Shown here: positions 6,684 through 15,194 of the stretch, in pieces | Position numbering within the stretch: the stretch's first letter is position 1 | How the letters are laid out: every line of letters begins with the position of its first letter | Source: JAZTZP01 sp045637525 | GTDB taxonomy: Bacteria; Bacillota; Clostridia; UBA1381 | Direction: 5' to 3' | Length of the DNA: 17,570 nt | Assembly: GCA_045637525.1 (NCBI GenBank) | Contig: JAZTZP010000050.1 | Span: 1 to 17,570, forward strand | Position numbers and translations under genes: made by a program | The notes under the pieces: generated by a model | Databases searched by the model: none | What the model was told of the DNA's origin: nothing | What the model saw: only the letters and a program-made list of their open reading frames with translations

Positions 6684-9449
6684 TTATTCATCACTGTCGC
6701 ATTCAAGCAAACCAAGAAGATACTCTTCATCCGTGTCAGACAGAGCCGCACCGTTGCAAAGTTCTTTTGCAACAAAACATGCACGTTCAGTCATCACTGA
6801 CACATCATAGGGATAAATAAATTTTACATTATCAATAGTTGTTTTTACATTTTCCAAAAATTCAGCAGGTACAGGATTTATCGCTGAAGGTCTTTGATCG
6901 CATATTGCACCAAGAGCTATCACTGCCTGAATGATATCATTGCTATTGAGCTGACCTTCACTGATAATTCTGACCAACGTGTTTATAATTGCTCTTTCAT
7001 TGATTGACTCATCGGCATCGGAATTTCTTTGAATTGCATATGCTAATCCCCACAAAGAATTTTGCAAAGACTTATTCTGGTCATTTGCCCAAATCAGATA
7101 TTGATGAATCCATTCTACATTTACCTTTGATTTTGCAAATGCATATATCAAGTAACTGATGTATCTCTTTTTTTCTGCAAGAGAAACAAGCTTTTTACAA
7201 AGTTCTTTATCCCTTGAATGTCCAATAGCCTGGATAGCATATGAATTTGTATTTATTTTATCGCCGTAAATATGAAATCCATAAAATTCCGAAGATAACA
7301 TTTGATATGCTACGTTTCCCATCCTGTGACACTGCTCATCAGTCCAATAAGCAGACAGTTTTCGCGCTAATATCAACAGCCTTTGTTTCAGGTATTCATT
7401 GTGGGCAGTTGAGAGCATCTGCAGCAACGGTTCCGCAAATTCCTCCGGATTTCCACACGATACTATCATTGCTTCACTTGATTTAATTCTGCTTTTCATC
7501 TCCTTAATTCGAGGATTAGGATATCCTTTATTAGTTTTAGGCTTTAGCAACTGAAGAGTTTCGCACAAATTTTTGAAATCAAAAAGCTCATTTGAAACTA
7601 TGAGGTTTGTGCCGCTTTTAGGCAACATCTTTGCAGCTATATTTTTACTTTCAGTATACCCAAACTTTAGAACAACATTTCCTTTTTCAATAATATCAAT
7701 CCCTGAATTATCTTTGCTTGTCCAAGCCTCAAGAGTAAGTATCTGACTCTTACTTATAGAAAAGCGGATAGAAACAGGTGTGCGTTCTTTATAATTCTGA
7801 GCGAAATGAATCGTTCCGCAAGCCATGGTCTGATACGAATTTTTTCCTGTTTTTTCCTTTATAGGGATGCTTAACATACTTTGGTTTGCATTGATTGCAA
7901 ATCCTGTCATTACCTCAGACATAAACGGCAGGGTTTGTCCGGCACCGCAAAGCAGATGTGTAGCACCGCCCTTTAGTCCAAGATAAACATCTTCATTCAA
8001 TATGCTTTGACTTGTTGTTATTCCACGCTTTATAAATTCAGGCTCTATTCTGTTATTTGCAGAATCATACTCAACTCTCATTTTCTTCACAAGATTTGTT
8101 CTCTTATGAAGATAATAATGATATACCGCAGCCCCCATAGCAACAGATTTATCAGGATCAGCAACTATCAAAGGTTTAAATCCAAACAACTCCTCTAATC
8201 TGTTTTGAACAAGGTATAACTTCGACATACCGCCATTTAAAATAACTGCATCTATATTTATATCATCACAGCCTAATTGCTCCGTAGCCTTTTTCAAAAC
8301 ATTCAGCACAGGATAAACAATATTATCCATATTTGTTACACTTTCAATATTTTTATAGTCTGATAATGATAAGTCATAACCCATAAGCGGATATACTGCA
8401 TCTTCAAACTCAGCCTTTGTAAAAGTATCATCATACGAATAGCCATTTCCCAATAAGCCACCACAGTCATACATTTTGTCATCATTCAGTGTAATGCCAC
8501 GCTGTTTTACTTCATAATACTGATCGCTTATCTGCATTTTCAATTCTTCGGCAAACGCAAGGAGATTTGGCTTCACTGTTGAATCCTTTTTTATTTTATC
8601 GACAATTTCAGATGAGCTTGAATATATATCTATGTAGCGATTATACATTTCATCAGCAATAAGATTGTCAAAATCATCGCCCCCGATTTTTGTATAACGG
8701 TTTATTGCTATCGGAGATATATTAAGCACCTCGGGATTTTCCGAGTCTCTTGCAACCTCATGAATTGTAATATCAAGTGTACCACCGCCAATATCAAAAA
8801 CCAAAACCTTTTTCTTTTCAGAAAAATCTATATTCGCATCAAAGCTACCCTCTTGAATTTGATTTATCAAATCATACATTACGGCTTCAGGTTCGGAAAG
8901 AAGCATATCATCATCAAATGTACCATCTTCTTTTCTGACATTTATTCCGGCAATTTCAGCAGCTCTTAATGTCGCCTCACGCATTGCAGGATTAAAGCTC
9001 GCAGGAACAGTGATAACCACGTCATTTATCTTGCACATAAAGTGGTCCTCTGCATCAGAGATCAGATGCTTTAAGATTCTTGCTGAAACCTCTTCAGGTG
9101 TTTTGTCAGGAATATCTTCTTGCAAACCTGTAACTTTGTCTTCGCCCATCCGGCTCTTTACCGATCGTGATACAAGCCAGGGCTTTAGGGCATACTGCCT
9201 CTTTGCATAATCCCCCACTATCGGGGCATACTCTCCATCACGCTCCTGTCTGTAATACACGCATGACGGCAAAAGTGCATTCGTGCTTCTCGTAGGCCTT
9301 CCGGTAAGCGAGTTAATTTCGCTAAAACGTTGTACATTTCTGACCGGACTGTTGATTTTTCCGTTTACAACATTAATCGTTGCAAGTGCTGAGTTTGTTG
9401 TTCCCAAATCTATACCTACACATAAATCGTTATGTTCAAAATTTGCCAT
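6684..9449 (-). CDS. Hsp70-family chaperone with long helical (HEAT-like) C-terminus
   Basis: This 921-residue protein has a complete Hsp70/actin-fold ATPase domain: phosphate-1 loop GIDLGTTNS (12-20), VVITVPASF (144-152), SEPEA (185-189), phosphate-2 loop DIGGGTLD (219-226), IGGDDF (255-260) and adenosine motif NGGMSK (405-410). Residues about 450-640 resemble a beta-rich substrate-binding domain. The usual short lid is replaced by about 280 residues of helical, HEAT-like sequence, ending in acidic ECDSDE, so it is far longer than DnaK (about 640). GGAGGA lies 7 bases before the ATG, inside the end of the GrpE-like gene 3 bp upstream. It is the last gene of the operon. It is not the housekeeping DnaK; no dnaJ gene is present. 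A client-specific chaperone tied to the kinase/phosphatase genes is the likely role. Confidence 0.93.
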   Translation of the reverse strand: MANFEHNDLCVGIDLGTTNSALATINVVNGKINSPVRNVQRFSEINSLTGRPTRSTNALLPSCVYYRQERDGEYAPIVGDYAKRQYALKPWLVSRSVKSRMGEDKVTGLQEDIPDKTPEEVSARILKHLISDAEDHFMCKINDVVITVPASFNPAMREATLRAAEIAGINVRKEDGTFDDDMLLSEPEAVMYDLINQIQEGSFDANIDFSEKKKVLVFDIGGGTLDITIHEVARDSENPEVLNISPIAINRYTKIGGDDFDNLIADEMYNRYIDIYSSSSEIVDKIKKDSTVKPNLLAFAEELKMQISDQYYEVKQRGITLNDDKMYDCGGLLGNGYSYDDTFTKAEFEDAVYPLMGYDLSLSDYKNIESVTNMDNIVYPVLNVLKKATEQLGCDDINIDAVILNGGMSKLYLVQNRLEELFGFKPLIVADPDKSVAMGAAVYHYYLHKRTNLVKKMRVEYDSANNRIEPEFIKRGITTSQSILNEDVYLGLKGGATHLLCGAGQTLPFMSEVMTGFAINANQSMLSIPIKEKTGKNSYQTMACGTIHFAQNYKERTPVSIRFSISKSQILTLEAWTSKDNSGIDIIEKGNVVLKFGYTESKNIAAKMLPKSGTNLIVSNELFDFKNLCETLQLLKPKTNKGYPNPRIKEMKSRIKSSEAMIVSCGNPEEFAEPLLQMLSTAHNEYLKQRLLILARKLSAYWTDEQCHRMGNVAYQMLSSEFYGFHIYGDKINTNSYAIQAIGHSRDKELCKKLVSLAEKKRYISYLIYAFAKSKVNVEWIHQYLIWANDQNKSLQNSLWGLAYAIQRNSDADESINERAIINTLVRIISEGQLNSNDIIQAVIALGAICDQRPSAINPVPAEFLENVKTTIDNVKFIYPYDVSVMTERACFVAKELCNGAALSDTDEEYLLGLLECDSDE

Positions 9450-9452
9450 TTT

Positions 9453-10502
9453 TTATTCCTCCACTTCTTTTACTCTCGGGCTTGATATTACAATCTGCCT
9501 TTCTTCTACAATCCAGCCGGGTGATATAACCTCAACTGTTTTTGATTCGTTATCACTGCCAAACGGCATACCATCATAGTGGTATCCCTCAATTTCGGAT
9601 GAAGTTATTTTCATCTTTTGTCCCGGTTCAATCATTGGTGTGATTCCGCAGTCTTCTGTGAACTGCAAAAGCTTTCTTACCAGAATGGGCAATGAATTTA
9701 TCTCAAACGGAATTTGTATTCGTTGTCTTTTTACCGATTCAATGCCATGCTGTGCCTGTAACAGCAAATCAAGTATGTAGCCATATTTAGGAGAGTTCAA
9801 CATCGAAATAAGATTGATATTTTCCTCCGTTTTACATTCTTCAACCCTAAGGTCAAATTCTGCCTGCAATCTTTCAAGCATCAGTGTCATTCTGTTGAGA
9901 TTAGTTTCCAATCGGTTAATCTCCGCCTCATACTCAGAACTTGTTGCGTAGGATTTTTTTATTTTATTGTTCATCTTCGCCTCAAGTCGCATAACATCAA
10001 TAATGTCATAGAATATTTCCCTGCTCAGTCCGGTATTAAGCGCGAATGCTTTTTTATAGGAAGGCAGTCCGCAAAGCTGTGAACTCGCCTCCAATAACGA
10101 AAACAGTGCAACTCTTTCAAAGTGCTTTGACCTGGTTTTTGCGATACGTCCTTTGTTTGCCTTCATTCTTTGCTCAAGTTCTGTAAATGCATTCTTATTA
10201 TCACATAAAGCTTCCAAAATCAAATCAGCAACACGGTTAGCCTCAAAGAAAAGTTCCTTTCGGTCGGATATGTTTCTCATCCAAAGCCCACCAAAGATAT
10301 CTATTACATCATTTCCTGTATAACTTGTTAGATATCGTTTATTGCACATATTTGCACATTCTCTCGGCTGCATTTCGGGATTGTAACAATAAACAGAGAT
10401 TATCATGTTTTCGTTGTCAAAATTTTTTCGCATTTTTTCTGCTTTACTCAAAATTATTTCATTAATTTTATTAAGCTTTTCTTTACTTATTGTTTTTTTC
10501 AT
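9453..10502 (-). CDS. GrpE-like nucleotide exchange factor with long N-terminal extension
   Basis: The 349-residue protein has a coiled coil at about 170-230, helices, and a C-terminal segment (about 271-345) that fits the GrpE core: LPILVRKLLQFTEDCGI, PGQKMKI, then KTVEVISPGWIVEERQIVIS resembling the beta-wing that opens the Hsp70 ATPase domain. GrpE promotes ADP release from Hsp70, and the Hsp70 gene follows after 3 bp. The first 165 residues are not recognised; they carry C39, C49 and C53. Length is almost twice that of ordinary GrpE. The ATG at 10502 is chosen because AAAGG lies about 10 bases upstream; an earlier ATG at 10526, overlapping the MBL gene, lacks a ribosome binding site. The GrpE assignment rests on C-terminal resemblance plus context. 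Confidence 0.72.
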   Translation of the reverse strand: MKKTISKEKLNKINEIILSKAEKMRKNFDNENMIISVYCYNPEMQPRECANMCNKRYLTSYTGNDVIDIFGGLWMRNISDRKELFFEANRVADLILEALCDNKNAFTELEQRMKANKGRIAKTRSKHFERVALFSLLEASSQLCGLPSYKKAFALNTGLSREIFYDIIDVMRLEAKMNNKIKKSYATSSEYEAEINRLETNLNRMTLMLERLQAEFDLRVEECKTEENINLISMLNSPKYGYILDLLLQAQHGIESVKRQRIQIPFEINSLPILVRKLLQFTEDCGITPMIEPGQKMKITSSEIEGYHYDGMPFGSDNESKTVEVISPGWIVEERQIVISSPRVKEVEE

Positions 10503-10516
10503 TTCATTCAAACCTT

Positions 10517-11680
10517 TCATACACAATATATTTCATTATTTTCCGGATAGAGGAAAGAGATATTTCCGTGTATCTCATCCTGAACATCCATTTCTAAAAT
10601 ATGACTATTTGAAAACCTTTCCCTTTTTCCTACATGAACAACCAAAGTTGTTTTTGGATGAGCTCTTTTCACAAGTTCTTTGAGCTCAGGATAAGTAGCA
10701 TGCAGAGAGAAATCTACATCAACAGTATTGAAGTAACCGTTGAGCATATTACTTTCTGTTATGTAAATGCCGCTTTCAAAATCCATATCCGGAAATCTTC
10801 TGCAATAACGATTGAGAGAAAAAACATTCATTGCTTCTAATCGCTCTGCAAGTTGCCATATGTCATCGTCAACAAATATCTTTCGCTTCAAAATAACACC
10901 ATTTTCCATTGCATCTCCGAGCATTTTGATAAGCTCTAACCCTTTCGTTAACTGGTGCATTCGTAATACTACCGGGGCGTTCTGAGATAAGCAGGGCTTC
11001 AATCGATTGACTATATTGTCAATCCCGTAATTATAAATATGGTCCGGATTCATCGCATGCAAGCCGCACATTATCAATACATCTGTATTAATATTTTCAG
11101 GAAGCTTGTAGCCTTTCGCAAGCGGAGTTTCGCTTTTTGCAAAATCTCCGGTATAAAGTATTTTTCTGTTTTTTGTTTCTATCAGAATCATTGCAGCACC
11201 CGGAATATGCCCGGCCTCAAAAAATGTCACATCAAACTTTGGCAATTTGATTTTTTGAGCATAGTTTGTAGCAGTAATACTGTTTAAACTGTTTTCTGCC
11301 AGAATTTCGTTACGGACTCTTTTGGCATCATTCTCTTTAGCATCATACTTCTTTCCGTTGTCCCAGATTTGATAATAAGCTAATGCCTTTGTCTGCGATG
11401 TCGCATATATTGGTACATTGGGCGCCATACAATGAAACTCCGGCAGATATCCTATATGGTCATAATGGCTGTGTGATATCAGCACTGCATCAATATCTGC
11501 AACAGACTCTATACACCCCGCTTCAATCACTGTATTGAAATTAGGACCATATATAATACCATCTGCTATCCCACGCCCACAGTCAAGCAAAATGTTGCAC
11601 CCGTCAACAGTTAAGTAATAACAACTCGCACCAACTTTCTGCCCACCACCTGATGCAATAAATTTTATTGAACTTTTCAA
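10517..11680 (-). CDS. Beta-CASP-type metallo-beta-lactamase-fold hydrolase, probable nuclease
   Basis: This 387-residue protein has the full two-metal site of the MBL fold: HSHYDH (H70, H72, D74, H75), H158 in EAGHIPGA, D179 in YTGDF and H327 in FSLHATYPE, then H349 in VVHVG. The layout is that of beta-CASP RNA/DNA-processing nucleases (RNase J, CPSF73, Int9), with the inserted domain at about 205-320. The usual ESTYG segment after the fifth strand reads CGLHA (205-209), and the insertion looks short. The start is a TTG at 11680 preceded by GGAGG; an overlapping ATG just upstream is out of frame and stops at once. A 65-bp gap from the PP2C gene is the longest in the operon. It could process or degrade nucleic acid, but another phosphoester substrate is possible. 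Confidence 0.85.
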   Translation of the reverse strand: MKSSIKFIASGGGQKVGASCYYLTVDGCNILLDCGRGIADGIIYGPNFNTVIEAGCIESVADIDAVLISHSHYDHIGYLPEFHCMAPNVPIYATSQTKALAYYQIWDNGKKYDAKENDAKRVRNEILAENSLNSITATNYAQKIKLPKFDVTFFEAGHIPGAAMILIETKNRKILYTGDFAKSETPLAKGYKLPENINTDVLIMCGLHAMNPDHIYNYGIDNIVNRLKPCLSQNAPVVLRMHQLTKGLELIKMLGDAMENGVILKRKIFVDDDIWQLAERLEAMNVFSLNRYCRRFPDMDFESGIYITESNMLNGYFNTVDVDFSLHATYPELKELVKRAHPKTTLVVHVGKRERFSNSHILEMDVQDEIHGNISFLYPENNEIYCV

Positions 11681-11745
11681 AACTCCACCTCCGCTTTATA
11701 CATGAGATATATAATGTTCTCTTACTTGGATATAGGGAAGAAATT

Positions 11746-12600
11746 TCAGCGAGTTAACATTTTAAAAGGATTTTTAAAATTATTATTTTTTTCAATGGAA
11801 AGTATGGCAACAGAAACATCATCTCCACTGCCTTGCTCCGTCAATTTTGGCAGAAAATCATCAAGTTCTTTCTTAAATTCTTCAATATTCTCTTCGCATT
11901 CGTCTGATAAGGTTTTACAAAAATTATTAAAGTGTTCTTTGGTTTCAAAAGAGTTAATGACACCATCTGTAGAAATAACACACGACTTCACCTCCAAAAT
12001 GGGTACAATATAGCTTTGGATGTGTGCTGATGCATCCGAGTTGCATAGTGATGCGGTTTTTCCAAAGGTAAATTCTTCACCATTGGAAACGGGGGACATG
12101 ATACCCTTTTCAGTACACACCCTCACCTCACCATCTCCAAGCTTTATAATAAACAGGTTTTCCTTACAAGCCATTGCAAGAATAAACGTAGAACCATATG
12201 CAATGTACGGATTATTTTCCAATTCCTTTATGATTTCCGTTGAAAAATCATTAATTTCAGTTCCTGAAAAGGGATTATTACTGTAATGCTTCTTTATCGT
12301 TTCCCTCCATGCGAATATCAGGTAATTTCCATATCCTTCCAGAAGTGCATGAAACCTTGTTTTTTCATTTTGTTTCTCGATACATTTCACAAAAACATCA
12401 ATAGATTCCACACATACCCCTACTGCTATTTTAGAGCCAAGGTCACTTCTGAAATGTTTATCACCGCCATGCCCGTCGCATACGATAACTGCCGAATAAT
12501 TTCTGCCATCGACATAAATGCTTGCATCTTGACAGGGCTTTCCTTTTTTTATATGTGAATAACCCGTTTTTGAAACTGCCATTCCGCAAAAATTTCTCAT
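11746..12600 (-). CDS. PP2C-family serine/threonine protein phosphatase
   Basis: This 284-residue metal-dependent phosphatase should reverse phosphorylation by the kinase two genes upstream. Motifs in order are QD at 24-25, the metal ligands in CDGHGG (D42, G43), YGSTF in the middle, LGDGEV, STDG with D212, and GSGDDVSVA with D260/D261. All acidic metal ligands are present, so it should be active. AGGAGG lies 7 bases before the ATG and just after the vWA stop, giving tight coupling. PP2C, vWA and kinase side by side match the TerY-P triad described for Ter-type stress systems. There is no membrane segment, so it is cytoplasmic. Confidence 0.93.
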   Translation of the reverse strand: MRNFCGMAVSKTGYSHIKKGKPCQDASIYVDGRNYSAVIVCDGHGGDKHFRSDLGSKIAVGVCVESIDVFVKCIEKQNEKTRFHALLEGYGNYLIFAWRETIKKHYSNNPFSGTEINDFSTEIIKELENNPYIAYGSTFILAMACKENLFIIKLGDGEVRVCTEKGIMSPVSNGEEFTFGKTASLCNSDASAHIQSYIVPILEVKSCVISTDGVINSFETKEHFNNFCKTLSDECEENIEEFKKELDDFLPKLTEQGSGDDVSVAILSIEKNNNFKNPFKMLTR

Positions 12601-12615
12601 CTGAGTTACCTCCTT

Positions 12616-13329
12616 TTAGAATTCGTTGTAATCCTCAAGCAGATCCTCAGGAATGGTGATTATTGGAGTATCGTTATCCCCATTACCATTTGACATCGTC
12701 ATACTTGATGCACTTGTAACGACTTGCGAACTTGTGATAGATACAAATTTAATTACTTTTGCCAGATCCCTAGCATTATGAACCTCAATTACACTTTCAG
12801 AATTTCCGGTGAATTCAGCAAGCATCGTTTTGTCAGCATCATTTCCTATCGCAATAGCTGTCTTAGTCCCGTTTTTAAACCATCCGTTTTTCTTAAGTTT
12901 TTCAATTTCTGATTGATATTCATCGGTAGGTTGTCCGTCAGACATAAGAATAAACGCAGGTGCAAAACTTTCTGATACCTCCTTCATAAATCCGTTTTCA
13001 TTACGATTAAGCTTTTCATTTAACATTCTAAGAGCTTCGCCAAAATCGGTGACAAACTCTGCATCAATGTTATTCCAATGAAAATCTCCAACATTGACAG
13101 GAGTAGGTGTCATCCACTTTGCACCATTGGAAAACAGTAAAACAGCAACATTTAAGTTCGCATCTGCGCTATCTTCAACCAACTTACACATTTCAGGTAT
13201 AGATTCTCCCATGGCATGGTTTACTGATCCAATTTTAGTTCCTGCCATACTTCCTGACTGGTCAATCAAGAAAAACACGGTAGCTGTTCTTTTTTTTATT
13301 CCTTCAATATTTTCAAGTAAATTTTTCAT
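12616..13329 (-). CDS. TerY-like von Willebrand factor A domain protein
   Basis: This 237-residue soluble protein consists mostly of one vWA domain with a complete metal-ion-dependent adhesion site: D23-x-S25-x-S27 (DQSGSM), T94 in VTDFGEAL and D131 in LMSDGQPTD. TerY-type vWA proteins act as protein-binding scaffolds in stress systems and are coupled to a PP2C and a kinase, as here. The last 35 residues are Ser/Asn/Asp-rich and look flexible and acidic. GAGGAG overlaps the kinase stop codon, 8 bases before the ATG. A symbol is not given because the tellurite link is by family only. Confidence 0.9.
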   Translation of the reverse strand: MKNLLENIEGIKKRTATVFFLIDQSGSMAGTKIGSVNHAMGESIPEMCKLVEDSADANLNVAVLLFSNGAKWMTPTPVNVGDFHWNNIDAEFVTDFGEALRMLNEKLNRNENGFMKEVSESFAPAFILMSDGQPTDEYQSEIEKLKKNGWFKNGTKTAIAIGNDADKTMLAEFTGNSESVIEVHNARDLAKVIKFVSITSSQVVTSASSMTMSNGNGDNDTPIITIPEDLLEDYNEF

Positions 13330-13341
13330 TTTCAGTTCTCC

Positions 13342-14643
13342 TCACATTTCAATTTTTATATTTTCTTCGCCTATCTTGATGATAGTATCTTTAAATAATG
13401 GTATTACTTTGTTGTTGCCTGCTTCTTGTGTTTTTCCATTTGAAAAACTTGCCTTCCATTCAATATCAGTAAGATTCTTAATGCCCCACAATCCCGGATG
13501 TTTTGTACTTTCTATGACCTCTCCCACAACGCCATCACCGTTTTCTCCTATATTATGCGTTTTCAACAGAACACCGGGAGTTAATATTTTTTCAGCATGT
13601 TCTCTGACAAACAAAAATGGTTTCCGTATGTCATTCCCACAATCTTCACACTTAAAAGTTCTATTATCATCGTTTGATTTCGTATAAAACTGTTCTCCTC
13701 CACACACCGGGCAAACAGTAATACTGTCAGAAAGTGCATCAATGCAATCCATCCATTCACTTTCACGAACTCTAAATCCTGCATCATGAAGTCCTGATGT
13801 AAATGATCTCATGAATAAATCTTGTAATTTTTTCGGATAACATGGCCACAATGTAAGAATATTGTTGTCGATGCCCTTCACAGGACGATTAGACTGATCA
13901 TCAGGATCAAATGTAAATACAGGATTTTCCGCATAAAAACGCCTTATAAACCGCGTTGTCAAACATGGACAGGAATGTAAAAGTCGACCTTCTAAAGGAT
14001 GAGAAATAAAAAACAACATATACAAAACTACTGCAAGAGAAAACAAATCACTTTCCATTCCTGCACGTTTCTTTCCTAATACTACCTCCGGTGCCATATA
14101 TCGGTCTTTGCCTCCCATTCCCATCCATACACCACAAGGCGCGACATTATCATTATCGCAAATAAGGACATCGCCAGTATTTATATCCACAAAAAAGTTA
14201 CCATCATTTATATCCTGATAACTATATCCTTTACTATGTAACGATTGAAAAGCCCTGCAAATATTTTTTGCTACAACAAGTTGAGTTCTCACACTTTTAA
14301 TTTTTACTTTCGCATTCAGGATAGAAGTAAAGCTTGAAAATCTGTTTGTTCTCAGCTCCATAATATATCCAAACGAATTTCTTTTGTACTCACTTACAGA
14401 TATTGGCCAAAGAAATTCGTTTGACGGCGGTCCTGATTCAATATTGTCACATAAATTTTGATAAAACTTTTTTTGGTCTATCTTTTTCAGGTATTCAGAT
14501 AAGTACCATTTTAAAGCATATCTCTTACCATCCATTTCCGCCTCATACACACAGCCTTGACCACCTTGCCCAATAAATCTTTTAACTGTTATTTCTTTAC
14601 CATCCTTCAAACAAATTTTATCTCCACTTTTAAATGTTTCCAT
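13342..14643 (-). CDS. Ser/Thr protein kinase with zinc ribbon and FHA-like tail
   Basis: This 433-residue kinase has glycine loop GQGGQG (25-30), K45 in ALKW, a catalytic loop in which HRD is replaced by YQD (D144) with N149, a DND in place of DFG (D163), and MAPEV (183-187). The catalytic Lys, Asp, Asn and metal Asp are present, so activity is expected despite the variant motifs. A zinc ribbon follows (C311, C314, C332, C335), then a beta-rich tail (337-433) with GLWGIKNLT and DTIIKIG segments like an FHA domain. Kinases with a C-terminal zinc ribbon are typical of the TerY-P triad. AAGGAG overlaps the previous gene's stop. No transmembrane segment is seen, so sensing is cytoplasmic. Confidence 0.92.
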   Translation of the reverse strand: METFKSGDKICLKDGKEITVKRFIGQGGQGCVYEAEMDGKRYALKWYLSEYLKKIDQKKFYQNLCDNIESGPPSNEFLWPISVSEYKRNSFGYIMELRTNRFSSFTSILNAKVKIKSVRTQLVVAKNICRAFQSLHSKGYSYQDINDGNFFVDINTGDVLICDNDNVAPCGVWMGMGGKDRYMAPEVVLGKKRAGMESDLFSLAVVLYMLFFISHPLEGRLLHSCPCLTTRFIRRFYAENPVFTFDPDDQSNRPVKGIDNNILTLWPCYPKKLQDLFMRSFTSGLHDAGFRVRESEWMDCIDALSDSITVCPVCGGEQFYTKSNDDNRTFKCEDCGNDIRKPFLFVREHAEKILTPGVLLKTHNIGENGDGVVGEVIESTKHPGLWGIKNLTDIEWKASFSNGKTQEAGNNKVIPLFKDTIIKIGEENIKIEM

Positions 14644-14654
14644 GTCACTTCTCC

Positions 14655-15185
14655 TTATAAAATATACTCAAGCACTTTACCTGCACATTCTGCAACGGGC
14701 AGATATATGCGATAGCTTTTATTTGTAAACTGAATAATAAGACAAGATTCTTCAATGCTATATGTCACCACATCTGATATTTTTCTCTGAAATGCTTTAT
14801 TATCAGCCGAAAAAATAATTCTCTTATCAGTTATGTATAACCTGCCTTTTATATATTCCTGAACATTATCACGAATCGTAGCATCACCGCCATTTCCTGT
14901 ATGATAGGTTAGACCTTTCATTATCCTTATTGAAAATGCGCCACCTAATCTTTGACGACCTACAACTCTGAGTTTTTCTGTTACTGACACTGCATGGTCG
15001 CAAAAAAGACAACTTTCTCCTTGTTTCATGCTAAGTCTTTTAACTGGTATAGGCAAAAAAACACCATTCATCATATTCGATATTGCAGTTTGAGTCAGCA
15101 CAGTATGTACTTGCGGCATTGAAGGTTGCTGTGGCATCAGCGACGGTTCAAAAAAGTTCTTAAAAAATCTCTTAAAAAAATTCAT
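14655..15185 (-). CDS. GRAM/PH-like domain protein with amphipathic N-terminus and CxxC
   Basis: The 176-residue protein begins with a basic, Phe-rich segment (residues 1-13, FFKRFFKNFF pattern) that would form an amphipathic helix able to lie on a membrane. A knuckle C59-x-x-C62-D-H64 follows. Residues 114-165 (GRLYITDKRIIFSAD and RKISDVVTYSIE, then a YRIYLP strand) resemble the bacterial PH/GRAM fold used for lipid or peptide binding. AGGAGG lies only 5 bases before the ATG and overlaps the upstream TAG stop. It may recruit the kinase complex to the membrane or sense membrane state; this is inference from the domain and from its place directly ahead of the kinase. Confidence 0.75.
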   Translation of the reverse strand: MNFFKRFFKNFFEPSLMPQQPSMPQVHTVLTQTAISNMMNGVFLPIPVKRLSMKQGESCLFCDHAVSVTEKLRVVGRQRLGGAFSIRIMKGLTYHTGNGGDATIRDNVQEYIKGRLYITDKRIIFSADNKAFQRKISDVVTYSIEESCLIIQFTNKSYRIYLPVAECAGKVLEYIL

Positions 15186-15194
15186 AATAGCCTC

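Noticed and set aside
6684..9449. Naming the Hsp70 gene dnaK or hscC
   Set aside because: It is about 280 residues longer than DnaK, has no dnaJ neighbour and a non-standard GrpE-like partner; HscC-type proteins lack the long helical tail.
13094..13687. A 197-codon plus-strand open frame
   Set aside because: It lies antisense across the kinase and vWA genes, whose motifs are unmistakable, and shows no ribosome binding site or domain.
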